The notes under the pieces are model-generated. The model did not search any database and was not told the origin of the DNA. It saw nothing but the letters and a program-made list of their open reading frames with translations. Below are positions 24,372 through 31,656 of a DNA stretch of 64,000 bases, piece by piece. Every line of letters starts with the position of its first letter. The stretch's first letter is position 1. Both the position numbers and the translations under genes were made by a program. The DNA lies in NCBI RefSeq assembly GCF_011046245.1, contig NZ_CP049241.1, positions 1,752,001-1,816,000 of the forward strand, read 5' to 3'. This DNA comes from Allorhizobium pseudoryzae (GTDB taxonomy: Bacteria; Pseudomonadota; Alphaproteobacteria; Rhizobiales; Rhizobiaceae).

Positions 24372-25733
24372 TTAGCCCGCTTTCTGCCGGAAGCCGGCGG
24401 CGATGTGGCGGTCGGGCAGACGCGGCGAGCCGAACAGCTTCTGGCGCAGCGGTCCGTCGGTGTACGCCGTCTTGTAGAGCCCGCGCTCCTGCAGTATCGG
24501 GATGACGAGGGAAATGATATCGTCGAAGCATTCCGGCACGACCGTGCGCGACAGGTTGAAGCCGTCGATGCCGGCCTCCCGGCTCCAGGTTGCCAGCTGA
24601 TCGGCGATCTGTTCCGCCGAGCCGATCATCGGGGCCTGGCGGCTGCCGAGCACCATCTGCTCCAAAAGCTTGCGTTTCGTCCATTGCGGGCCGGCGCTGC
24701 GGGTGACCGCCTCCACATTCGAGACGATGGCATTGCTTTTGCCGGTCTCGATCGGCTCATCGAGATCGTATTTCGCAAAATCGATGCCGAGCGAGGCGGC
24801 GGCATGCACCAGCGCCGCCTCGGAACTGACGTAACGGCGATAATCCTCGAATTTCTCGCGGGCTTCCGCTTCGGTTTTCCCCGTGACGATGGTTGCGCCC
24901 ATAAAGACCTTGATATCCTCTGCCTGACGGCCATAGTTCACCGCTTTGGCATGGATGTCATCCACGATCCCCTTCACGCCTTCGATTTTCTGGCCGTTGA
25001 CGAAGACGCATTCGGCATGGGTGGCGGCGAATTGCCGGCCACGGGTGGAGGAGCCGGCCTGATAGAGCACCGGCGTGCGCTGCGGCGAGGGAGAGGACAG
25101 GTGCATGGCGTTCAGCCGGTACTGCTTGCCGGCGTGGCTGATTTTCCGCACGCGGGCGGGATCGGCATAGAGGTGGTTTGCTCGATCCAGCACGACCGCA
25201 TCATCCGCCCAGCTTTCCTCCCACAGCCGGTAGACGACTTCCATATATTCGTCAGCCAGATCATAGCGGTCGTCATGGGCGGCCTGCGCGTCGAGACCGA
25301 TGGCTTTCGCGGCGCTGTCGAGATAACCGGTGACGATGTTCCAGCCGATACGGCCACCGGTCAGATGGTCGAGGGTGGACATGCGCCGGGCAAACAGGAA
25401 GGGCGGATCGTAGGTGAGGTTGGCGGTCACCCCGAAGCCGAGATGGGTCGTCACCGCCGCCATGGCCGGCACCAGCATCATCGGGTCGTTGACCGGAACC
25501 TGCACCGCACCACGGATCGCGGCATCCGGGGAGCCGCCCAGAACATCGTTCACGCCCACCACGTCGGCCAGAAAGATGCCGTCGAACAGGCCCGCCTCCA
25601 GACGCTTCGCATAGTCCATCCAGTAGCCGATCTCGTTGAAGCGGTGCGACTGGTCGCGCGGATGCGCCCAGAGCCCGTGCTGGATGTGGCCGACACAGTT
25701 CATGTCGAAAGCGTTGAAATGGATCTGGCGCAT
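24372..25733 (-). CDS. LLM-class FMNH2-dependent monooxygenase (NtaA/SnaA/DszA family)
   Basis: A 453-aa TIM-barrel flavin monooxygenase. Opening MRQIHFNAFDMNCVGHIQHGLWAHPRD and the segments TYDPPFLFARRMSTLDHLTGGRIGWNIVTGY (only partly quoted as family pattern) and YDLADEYMEVVYRLWEESW are diagnostic of the nitrilotriacetate/pristinamycin/DszA group. Such enzymes use FMNH2 from a separate reductase to cleave C-N or C-S bonds. Start chosen at the ATG with GAGAGGAACA upstream; the open frame to 25832 overlaps the divergent promoter. Coupled to the MFS gene; divergent from the XRE-cupin regulator. Substrate unknown. Confidence 0.88.
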   Translation of the reverse strand: MRQIHFNAFDMNCVGHIQHGLWAHPRDQSHRFNEIGYWMDYAKRLEAGLFDGIFLADVVGVNDVLGGSPDAAIRGAVQVPVNDPMMLVPAMAAVTTHLGFGVTANLTYDPPFLFARRMSTLDHLTGGRIGWNIVTGYLDSAAKAIGLDAQAAHDDRYDLADEYMEVVYRLWEESWADDAVVLDRANHLYADPARVRKISHAGKQYRLNAMHLSSPSPQRTPVLYQAGSSTRGRQFAATHAECVFVNGQKIEGVKGIVDDIHAKAVNYGRQAEDIKVFMGATIVTGKTEAEAREKFEDYRRYVSSEAALVHAAASLGIDFAKYDLDEPIETGKSNAIVSNVEAVTRSAGPQWTKRKLLEQMVLGSRQAPMIGSAEQIADQLATWSREAGIDGFNLSRTVVPECFDDIISLVIPILQERGLYKTAYTDGPLRQKLFGSPRLPDRHIAAGFRQKAG

Positions 25734-25796
25734 TGTTCCTCTCCGGTTCTGCCGGTTAAATGATGCGAGCCGATGCTGTTTCTTATAGGCTGCATT

Positions 25797-25816
25797 TCGT
25801 CTACTATAGGAGACGA
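25797..25816. promoter_or_regulatory. Palindromic operator candidate between monooxygenase and XRE-cupin genes
   Basis: TCGTCT (25797-25802) and AGACGA (25811-25816) form an inverted repeat with 8-bp spacer, and TATAGG occurs twice nearby (25784, 25805). It sits in the 101-bp divergent promoter region, so it is a reasonable site for the XRE-cupin protein. Confidence 0.45.
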
Positions 25817-25834
25817 TTTTGAGGAATTGCAAGA

Positions 25835-26389
25835 ATGGATATCATTGCTGACGCCATTGCTGCCCGCCTTCGGCTGGAACGGGAGAGCCGTGGCTGGTCG
25901 CTCTCGGAACTTGCCGAGCGTTCCGGCGTGTCGAAGGCGATGATCAGCAAGGTCGAGCGCTGCGAGGCGAGCCCGACGGCCACCGTGCTCGGCCGCCTGT
26001 CGGGCGCTTTCGGCCTGCCGCTCTCCGTACTGTTGGCGCTCGCGGAACGGGCGGAGGAGCGACTGGCGCGGGCGGCCGACCAGCCGGTCTGGACCGATCC
26101 GGAAACCGGTTATACGCGCCGGGCCGTCTCGCCGGCGAATGGCGGCGGGCTGGAACTGATCGAGGTGACGCTTCCCGCCGGTGTGCGTGTTCCCTATCCG
26201 GCCTCGGCCTTTGCCTTCCAGCGCCAGCAGATCCTGCTGCTCGAAGGCCGGCTTGATTTTACCGAAGGCGAGGTCGTGCACGAACTCTCGGCCGGCGACT
26301 GTCTGGAGCTCGGCGCGCCGCAGCCTTGTGTGTTCTTCAATCCGTCCGACGTCAGCGCCCGGTATCTCGTGGCGCTGACACGGCGCTGA
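25835..26389 (+). CDS. XRE-family regulator with cupin sensor domain
   Basis: A 184-aa regulator. N-terminal XRE helix-turn-helix at residues 10-65 (RLRLERESRGWSLSELAERS, then VSKAMISKVERCEASPTATVLGRLS in parts), C-terminal cupin at about 100-180 (QILLLEGRLDFTEGEVVHELSAGDCLEL). This HTH-cupin layout is common in repressors of small catabolic operons. It is divergent from the LLM monooxygenase/MFS pair and probably controls it through the palindrome at 25797-25816. Effector unknown. Confidence 0.85.
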   Translation: MDIIADAIAARLRLERESRGWSLSELAERSGVSKAMISKVERCEASPTATVLGRLSGAFGLPLSVLLALAERAEERLARAADQPVWTDPETGYTRRAVSPANGGGLELIEVTLPAGVRVPYPASAFAFQRQQILLLEGRLDFTEGEVVHELSAGDCLELGAPQPCVFFNPSDVSARYLVALTRR

Positions 26390-26406
26390 GCACTATGACC
26401 TCTCTG

Positions 26407-26517
26407 TCAGGCGCCGAGCCAGATCTTGATGATGAGGCCGACGACGCCCACGGCGGCAACGCCGGCGCACCAGAGCAGGACGAACCAGCCGATCTGCCGG
26501 ACCTTGGTCGGGACCAT
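26407..26517 (-). CDS. 36-aa single-helix protein after cydB (DUF2474/CydX-like)
   Basis: A 36-codon gene found by reading past cydB: MVPTKVRQIGWFVLLWCAGV then AAVGVVGLIIKIWLGA. It is one membrane helix with a short basic N-terminus. Its ATG overlaps the cydB stop as ATGA, so it is translated with the oxidase. Small proteins at this position (CydX or DUF2474 family) are bd-oxidase accessory subunits; the pattern here fits DUF2474 better than enteric CydX. Confidence 0.8.
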   Translation of the reverse strand: MVPTKVRQIGWFVLLWCAGVAAVGVVGLIIKIWLGA

Positions 26518-27521
26518 CAGTGATACCCTTCCTCCGGGTCGATCTTGCCGCGGAACACCCAATAGGCATAGGCGGTATAGGCGAGGATCGCCGGGATCAG
26601 CACGGCGGCGCCGATCAGCAGGAAGAGCAGGCTTTCATCCGGCCCGGCGGCCTCCCAGATCGTCACCGAGGTCGGCACGATATAGGGATAGAAGCTGATG
26701 CCGATGCCGATATAGGCAATCAGGAAAAGGCCGAGCGAGGCGAGGAAGGGGCGCGTGTCGCGCTTGTTCTGCAGCCCGTTGATGATGACGAGGAAGCAGC
26801 CGATCACCATCAACGGTACCATCACCGTGTAAAGCGCAGTTGGATAGCGGAACCAGCGATCCAGATAGTCGGGCTTCAGGAAGGGCGTCCAGAGGCTGAC
26901 GGCGCCCATGGCGGCAATCGTTGCGACGGCAGCCAGCAGCGCGTAATGGCGTGCGCGCTCGGCGAGTTCGCCCGTGGTGCGCATCACAAGCCAGGTGGCG
27001 CCGAGCAGTGCATAACCCACCAGCAGGGCAAGGCCGGTCAACAGGGAAAACGGCGTCAGCCAGTCCCACCAGCCGCCGGCATAGACACGGTTCTGGACGT
27101 CGATGCCCTGCACCAGCGCGCCAAGTGAAATGCCCTGCATCAGGGCTGCGACGCTTGATCCGCCGGCAAAGGCCCAGTCCCACAACCGCTCGGCTTTCTT
27201 GCTGCGCCAGCGATATTCGAAGGCCACGCCGCGAAAGATCAGCGCCAGAAGCATGGCGATGATCGGCGCATAAAGCGCGGGCAGGATCGTCGCATAAGCG
27301 AGCGGAAAGACGGCGAGCAGACCGCCGCCGCCCAGCACCAGCCAGGTTTCGTTGCCATCCCAGACCGGCGCCACCGAATTCATCATCACGTCCCGGTCGG
27401 CCTTTTCCCGAAAGAAGGGAAAGAGAATGCCGATGCCGAGATCGAAACCGTCCAGCACCACATAGGCGAGAACCGCAAAGGCGATGAGAGCCGCCCAGAT
27501 GAAGGGAAGATCAAGCTCCAT
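26517..27521 (-). CDS. cydB: Cytochrome bd-type quinol oxidase subunit II (CioB/CydB)
   Basis: A 334-aa membrane subunit of a bd-type ubiquinol oxidase, with about nine helices. The start MELDLPFIWAALIAFAV has GGAGGTGCCC upstream and overlaps the cydA stop by 11 bp; the open frame further upstream to 27617 lies inside cydA. VLDGFDLGIGILFPF and NEVWLVLGGG-like WDGNETWLVLGGGGLLAVFP are the family marks. Similarity pattern and the DUF2474 partner point to the cyanide-insensitive (Cio) branch. Confidence 0.9.
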   Translation of the reverse strand: MELDLPFIWAALIAFAVLAYVVLDGFDLGIGILFPFFREKADRDVMMNSVAPVWDGNETWLVLGGGGLLAVFPLAYATILPALYAPIIAMLLALIFRGVAFEYRWRSKKAERLWDWAFAGGSSVAALMQGISLGALVQGIDVQNRVYAGGWWDWLTPFSLLTGLALLVGYALLGATWLVMRTTGELAERARHYALLAAVATIAAMGAVSLWTPFLKPDYLDRWFRYPTALYTVMVPLMVIGCFLVIINGLQNKRDTRPFLASLGLFLIAYIGIGISFYPYIVPTSVTIWEAAGPDESLLFLLIGAAVLIPAILAYTAYAYWVFRGKIDPEEGYH

Positions 27522-28956
27522 GATGGGCACCTCCATGGCTGCCGTGGTTATGGGCGCCGCCCGGACTGTCGGGAAGGCCGGGTGCCGGCGTGATGCCCGC
27601 GGTGCGGATCGGGCCAAGCCCCAGATGGCCGTGCGGATCCCGCGGCAAGCGGCCCATCAGGCGCAGGATGTAGAAGGTGCCGGCGCCGAAGACGAGGAAA
27701 TAGACGATGACGAAGGCGATCAGCGACGAGGCGACGGCGGGCGCCGAGATCGGCGAGATGGATTGTGCCGTCAGCAGGTGCCCGTAGACGGTGTAGGGCT
27801 GGCGGCCGACTTCGGTGGTGATCCACCCGGCCAGGACGGCGATGAAGCCGGCCGGTCCCATGACGACGGCAAAGCGGTGCAGCCATTCGCTGCGGTAGAG
27901 AGTGCCTTTGAACCGACAGTACAGGCTCCAGAGGCCGAGCCCCAGCATGGCAAAGCCAAGCGCCACCATGACGCGGAAGGAGAAGAAGACGATCTCGACC
28001 GGCGGCTCCAGCTCGTCCGGCACGGTGTTCAGCCCATTGAGCGGCGCGTTCAGATCATGCTTCAGGATGAGACTCGAAAGCTTCGGCACCTCGATGGCAT
28101 AATCGACCCGCTTCTCTTCGCTGTTCGGGATGCCGAAGAGGATCAGCGGCGCACCATCCGGATGGCTGTCGAAATGGCCCTCCATGGCCATCACCTTGAC
28201 CGGCTGGTGTTCCAGCGTGTTGAGACCGTGCGCGTCACCGGCGGCGATCTGCAGCGGCGCGACCACCGTGATCATGCCCATCGCCATCGAAAACATCGTG
28301 CCGGCGCGAAGCGGCGCGGTGCGGCGCAGCAGGTGATAGCCTCCCACGGCCCCTACTACGAGCGCGGTCGTCAGATAGGCGGCCAGCACCATATGCGTGA
28401 ACCGATAGGGGAAGGACGGGTTGAAGATTACCGCCCACCAGTCGGTCGGCACGAACTGGCCGACATCGTTCATGGCAAAACCGGCCGGCGTCTGCATCCA
28501 GGAATTCACCGAGAGGATCCAGGTGGCCGACATCAGCGTGCCGAAGGCCACCATCAGGGTCGCGAAGAAGTGCAGGCCGGGGCCGACGCGCTTGCGGCCG
28601 AACAGCATGACACCGAGGAAGCCGGCTTCGAGGAAGAAGGCGGACAGCACTTCGTAACCCATCAGCGGGCCGATCACCGGACCGGCCTTGTCGGAAAAGA
28701 CGCTCCAGTTGGTGCCGAACTGGTAGGACATCACGATGCCCGAGACGACACCCATGCCGAAGGCGAGTGCGAAGATGGTTTTCCAGAAATCGAAAAGCTC
28801 GATGTAGACCGGCTTCTTCGTCCACAGATGCAGGCCCTCCAGAACCGCCAGGTAACTGGCGAGACCAATCGAGAAGGCTGGAAAAATGATGTGGAAGGAC
28901 ACCGTGAAGGCGAACTGGATCCGGGCCAGGATCGTGGCGTCGAAACTCTCGAACAT
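27511..28956 (-). CDS. cydA: Cytochrome bd-type quinol oxidase subunit I (CioA/CydA)
   Basis: A 481-aa heme-bearing subunit. It begins MFESFDATILARIQFAFTVS and continues FHIIFPAFSIG, where the His is the heme b595 ligand position; GRKRVGPGLHFFATLMVAFG and GRQPYTVYGHLLT (quinol-site side, GRQPW-like) are family marks. The Q-loop is short, as in cyanide-insensitive oxidases. The start at 28956 is taken from the family; the frame is open to 29352 without homologous sequence. First gene of cydAB-DUF2474. Upstream leader of 220 nt contains a strong hairpin and an EcfG-like promoter (29186-29210), suggesting use under stress. Confidence 0.9.
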   Translation of the reverse strand: MFESFDATILARIQFAFTVSFHIIFPAFSIGLASYLAVLEGLHLWTKKPVYIELFDFWKTIFALAFGMGVVSGIVMSYQFGTNWSVFSDKAGPVIGPLMGYEVLSAFFLEAGFLGVMLFGRKRVGPGLHFFATLMVAFGTLMSATWILSVNSWMQTPAGFAMNDVGQFVPTDWWAVIFNPSFPYRFTHMVLAAYLTTALVVGAVGGYHLLRRTAPLRAGTMFSMAMGMITVVAPLQIAAGDAHGLNTLEHQPVKVMAMEGHFDSHPDGAPLILFGIPNSEEKRVDYAIEVPKLSSLILKHDLNAPLNGLNTVPDELEPPVEIVFFSFRVMVALGFAMLGLGLWSLYCRFKGTLYRSEWLHRFAVVMGPAGFIAVLAGWITTEVGRQPYTVYGHLLTAQSISPISAPAVASSLIAFVIVYFLVFGAGTFYILRLMGRLPRDPHGHLGLGPIRTAGITPAPGLPDSPGGAHNHGSHGGAHHGA

Positions 28957-29100
28957 GGCGCACTCGCTTTCTCTTGCCGTTCCGGCCGCAGCCGAAACCT
29001 TGATGAAAGACAAATCGGCGATCGGCGTGCAATGCACAATGAGGGCGATTGCCGCAGCCGAATATAGAGTAGCAGGCTGATTGTCACAGCACAAAGAAAG

Positions 29101-29126
29101 GGCGCCTCCTGAGGGCAGGAGACGCC
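29101..29126. promoter_or_regulatory. Hairpin in the cydA leader region
   Basis: GGCG-C-CTCCT pairs with AGGAG-A-CGCC around GAGGGC, 9 bp with one mismatch. It lies in the 327-bp divergent gap 28957-29283, inside the transcript expected from the promoter at 29186-29210. Also in this gap are the palindromes TTGT-N6-ACAA (29081-29094) and GTGCAATGCAC (29027-29037), candidate regulator sites. Nothing else is seen there. Confidence 0.4.
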
Positions 29127-29185
29127 AAGGCGGGGAGGTTCTAGGACGCTGTCGCTGCATTGGCACAGGCTGACAACGAGAGCTC

Positions 29186-29210
29186 AACATGAGGGGATCG
29201 CGATCGTTCC
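29186..29210 (-). promoter_or_regulatory. EcfG-type stress promoter candidate for cydAB
   Basis: Minus strand GGAAC-N16-TGTT; matches GGAAC-N18-TT described for RpoE2/EcfG. It is 230 bp from the cydA start, so the link is less certain than for the shorter-leader cases. Confidence 0.4.
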
Positions 29211-29229
29211 AATCCTTCGCCGGAAATTC

Positions 29230-29255
29230 GGAACCTTCGTTGCCGTGGCGTGGTT
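29230..29255 (+). promoter_or_regulatory. EcfG-type stress promoter candidate
   Basis: GGAAC-N17-GGTT, about 30 bp before the start of the gene at 29284. Divergent to the candidate at 29186-29210. Confidence 0.5.
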
Positions 29256-29283
29256 CGACCTTCAGAGAGAAAGGAGGACGGCC

Positions 29284-29547
29284 ATGAGCGAAGCCGTTGA
29301 AACGACGGACCACAAGACCATCAAACGCTGGATCGAAGAGCGCGGCGGCCATCCATCACGCGTCAAGGGCGCCAAGGAAGGCGGTATCCTTCGTGTCGAT
29401 TTCGGCAAGCCGGAGGACAATCTGGAAGCCATCGAATGGGAGGATTTCTTTTCCATCTTCGACGAGAACGATCTGGCTTTCCTGTATCAGGACGAGACCA
29501 AGGACGGGAAGACCAGCCGCTTCAACAAGTTCGTTTCGAAGCATTAG
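29284..29547 (+). CDS. Small acidic hypothetical stress protein
   Basis: An 87-aa soluble protein, MSEAVETTDHKTIKRWIEER then GGHPSRVKGAKEGGILRVDFG, with a C-terminal aromatic/acidic part (WEDFFSIFDENDLAFLYQ). The ATG follows GAAAGGAGG. I recognise the layout as a conserved rhizobial hypothetical (its TIKRWIEERGGHP opening is often annotated vaguely), but no function is known to me. It is divergent to cydAB, has an EcfG-type promoter and is followed at 13 bp by another small gene. Confidence 0.75.
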   Translation: MSEAVETTDHKTIKRWIEERGGHPSRVKGAKEGGILRVDFGKPEDNLEAIEWEDFFSIFDENDLAFLYQDETKDGKTSRFNKFVSKH

Positions 29548-29560
29548 CCTGGAGGACACA

Positions 29561-29806
29561 ATGCAAGGCAACAAGACACACCAGCAGCAGCGCAACATTA
29601 TCGAAAAGCGGATCGACACCAGCAACGCGTCGCCGGATTTTGATGCGCGTGCCGATCTCGACCGCACCCCTCAGGCGCGCGAGGCCTTCCGGGAAGGTGA
29701 TGCAAGCATCAATCCGCGCGTGGCCGAGGTTTCCCTCCATGACGACGCCTCGATCGTGCGCAGGGTGAACCAGGAGAGCGAACACAACAAGGGCAGCGGC
29801 CACTGA
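29561..29806 (+). CDS. Small polar hypothetical protein
   Basis: An 81-aa, highly polar protein (MQGNKTHQQQRNIIEKRIDT start) with a central DARADLDRTPQAREAFREGD and C-terminal HNKGSGH; probably disordered. GGAGGACACA precedes the ATG. It is cotranscribed with the gene at 29284 (13-bp gap). No family recognised. Confidence 0.72.
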   Translation: MQGNKTHQQQRNIIEKRIDTSNASPDFDARADLDRTPQAREAFREGDASINPRVAEVSLHDDASIVRRVNQESEHNKGSGH

Positions 29807-29863
29807 GGGCGGGGCCATTCGACCGCGAAGCAGAAACGGCCGGCGTAGGCATCCTGCGCCGGC

Positions 29864-30619
29864 TTAGAGTTTAACGGTGACCAGCAGAGGCAGATGATCG
29901 GACGCGCGGCGCGCCGCCGGCGTCGAAACCGCCTCGGCATTGACGATCTGCGGGCCACCGCCGACAAAGACATGATCCAGCCTTAGAATTGGCCAGCGCG
30001 CGGGAAAAGTGGGGGCGGCCAGACGCCCCGTCTGTCGCCTCGCATCAGACAGCCGTTCCAGGATCATCCGGTATGGTGCCGACGAGGGGATGGAGTTGAA
30101 ATCGCCGATCAGGACCACCGGCTTGCCCTCAAGCTCCGGATGGGTCAGCCAGTCTTCTCCCGTCAGTGCCGCAGCCTGCCGCAGGCGGTCGCGCCGCAGG
30201 AGACCGAGATGCGTGTTGAACACCTGGAGCTTTTTTCCAGCCACCTCGATCATCGTCCACAGCGCGCCGCGCGGCTCGCCGATCGAAGGCAGGGCGGCGG
30301 ATTTCACAAGCCGCATCGGAAAGGCGGTGAGCAGGGCATCGCCATACAGCTCCTCCTCCAGCTTCAGGGCAGGGTGGAAGTGAAAGTCCATCTTCAGCCG
30401 ACGCGCAATTTCCTCCGCCTGGTCCACACCGCCGCTGCGCCGCCGGCCAACATCCAGCTCCTGCAGGCCGATGACGTCCGGCTCGAGCGCCGCAATCATG
30501 TCGGCCACACGGCCAACATCAAGTTTGCGGTCGGTGCCCACACAACTGTGAACGTTGTAGCTGAGAATGCGGATGGTCCGCCCGTCGGGCGAGACCGTAG
30601 GAGAGCTAAGTTCGGTCAT
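29864..30619 (-). CDS. Endonuclease/exonuclease/phosphatase-family protein (YbhP-like)
   Basis: A 251-aa metal-dependent EEP-fold hydrolase. Marks: ILSYNVHSCVGTDRKLD (metal Asn), VIGLQELD (catalytic Glu), FNTHLGLLRRDR, VLIGDFNSIPSS and the final SDHLPLLVTV (Asp-His). It is divergent from the YbhN-like gene, which is followed by a phospholipase D-type synthase; E. coli ybhP-ybhO(clsB)-ybhN has the same three families together. A lipid-linked phosphodiesterase role is therefore plausible. AAGGGG lies 11 nt before the ATG. Confidence 0.82.
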   Translation of the reverse strand: MTELSSPTVSPDGRTIRILSYNVHSCVGTDRKLDVGRVADMIAALEPDVIGLQELDVGRRRSGGVDQAEEIARRLKMDFHFHPALKLEEELYGDALLTAFPMRLVKSAALPSIGEPRGALWTMIEVAGKKLQVFNTHLGLLRRDRLRQAAALTGEDWLTHPELEGKPVVLIGDFNSIPSSAPYRMILERLSDARRQTGRLAAPTFPARWPILRLDHVFVGGGPQIVNAEAVSTPAARRASDHLPLLVTVKL

Positions 30620-30626
30620 GAGCGTG

Positions 30627-30652
30627 GGAACCCCTTATCCTCAACATTCGTT
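30627..30652 (+). promoter_or_regulatory. EcfG-type stress promoter for the YbhN-like gene
   Basis: GGAAC-N17-CGTT, an ideal match. The reverse strand of the same stretch reads GGAAC-N17-GGTT (30654 to 30629), so the -35 of one overlaps the -10 of the other; the reverse one would give an almost leaderless message for the gene at 30619 and is doubtful. Confidence 0.6.
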
Positions 30653-30714
30653 CCCTCGATGATCAGAACATGACCAGCAGCCGGTCAACCGGCTCATTAC
30701 CATCGGGAGCGCTC

Positions 30715-31656
30715 GTGACGCGACTTATCATCAGGGTCGGCATTGCCATTATCATCTGCGTGGCGATCGTGCTCGTCTATCGCAGTCTCAGCCGATACAG
30801 TCTGGACGAAGTGCAGACGTCGCTCGCGATGATCCCGGGTTTGCGGCTCGTCACGGCGGCGCTCTTCGTCATCGCCTCCTATGCCTGTCTGTCCGGCTTC
30901 GATTTCCTGGCGCTGCGTTACGTGGGCAAGCCGCAGGCCTATCCGCGTGCCGCGCTCGCCTCTTTCACGGCGCTGTCGATCGGACACAATGTCGGGGGCG
31001 CGGCACTCTCCAGCGGTGCCGTGCGCTACCGGTTCTACACGCGCTGGGGTCTAACGCCGGACGAGGTGGCGAAGGTCATCCTGTTCTGTGGTGCAACGGT
31101 TCTGCTCGGTCTCAGCATGCTGGCAGGCATCACCCTCCTCCTGATGCCGCCGACAGGGGAGACCATGCTGCAGCTTGGACCGGAAGCCCGGTTCTGGCTT
31201 GGTCTCGCCTTCCTCGCCTATCCGGTGGCCTATGTGATCTGCTCGATCTGGGGACGACCACCGCTGAAATTCCGTTCGTTTAGGATGGAGATGCCGACAA
31301 CGCCCATGTGCCTGGCGCAGATCGCCGTCGGAACCGTCAACTTCGGCTGTGTTGCCGGTGCGCTGGACCAGTTGCTGACGACGTTTACCGATGTCGGCTA
31401 CCTGCAGGTCGCCTCGGCCTATGTGACGGCAACGATTGCCGCCATGCTCAGCCATGTACCGGGTGGGCTTGGGGTTCTGGAGGCGACCATGCTGGTGCTG
31501 CTGCCGGCCAGCGCCTCCATCGGTGCGCTGGTCGCCTTTCGTGTGCTCTATTACTTCATTCCGCTGATGATCGGTGTGCCGCTGCTTTTGATCAGCGAAG
31601 CCTATTTCCGCCGGCAGCCGCCGATGCCGCTACAGGAAGCTTCGCGTCAGGCGTGA
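30715..31656 (+). CDS. YbhN/UPF0104-type inner-membrane protein (LPG synthase TM family)
   Basis: A 313-aa membrane protein with about eight helices of the lysylphosphatidylglycerol synthetase TM-like (YbhN) family. The GTG at 30715 has GGGAG 5 nt upstream and starts at the first helix (TRLIIRVGIAIIICVAIV); an ATG at 30670 in the same frame would sit only about 10 nt from the expected transcript start. Family features: ALSIGHNVGGAALSSGAVRYRFY and MLSHVPGGLGVLEATMLVLLP. Its 3' end overlaps the convergent phospholipase D gene by 27 bp. Function is likely in phospholipid transport or metabolism. Confidence 0.8.
   Translation: MTRLIIRVGIAIIICVAIVLVYRSLSRYSLDEVQTSLAMIPGLRLVTAALFVIASYACLSGFDFLALRYVGKPQAYPRAALASFTALSIGHNVGGAALSSGAVRYRFYTRWGLTPDEVAKVILFCGATVLLGLSMLAGITLLLMPPTGETMLQLGPEARFWLGLAFLAYPVAYVICSIWGRPPLKFRSFRMEMPTTPMCLAQIAVGTVNFGCVAGALDQLLTTFTDVGYLQVASAYVTATIAAMLSHVPGGLGVLEATMLVLLPASASIGALVAFRVLYYFIPLMIGVPLLLISEAYFRRQPPMPLQEASRQA

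Noticed and set aside
23193..25763. 856-codon plus-strand frame opposite the MFS and LLM genes
   Set aside because: Low-complexity shadow translation; the minus-strand genes are clear family members.
30629..30654. Minus-strand EcfG-type promoter for the YbhP-like gene
   Set aside because: Its -10 lies within the likely Shine-Dalgarno of the gene, so the transcript would start after it; kept only as a remark, not as a feature.
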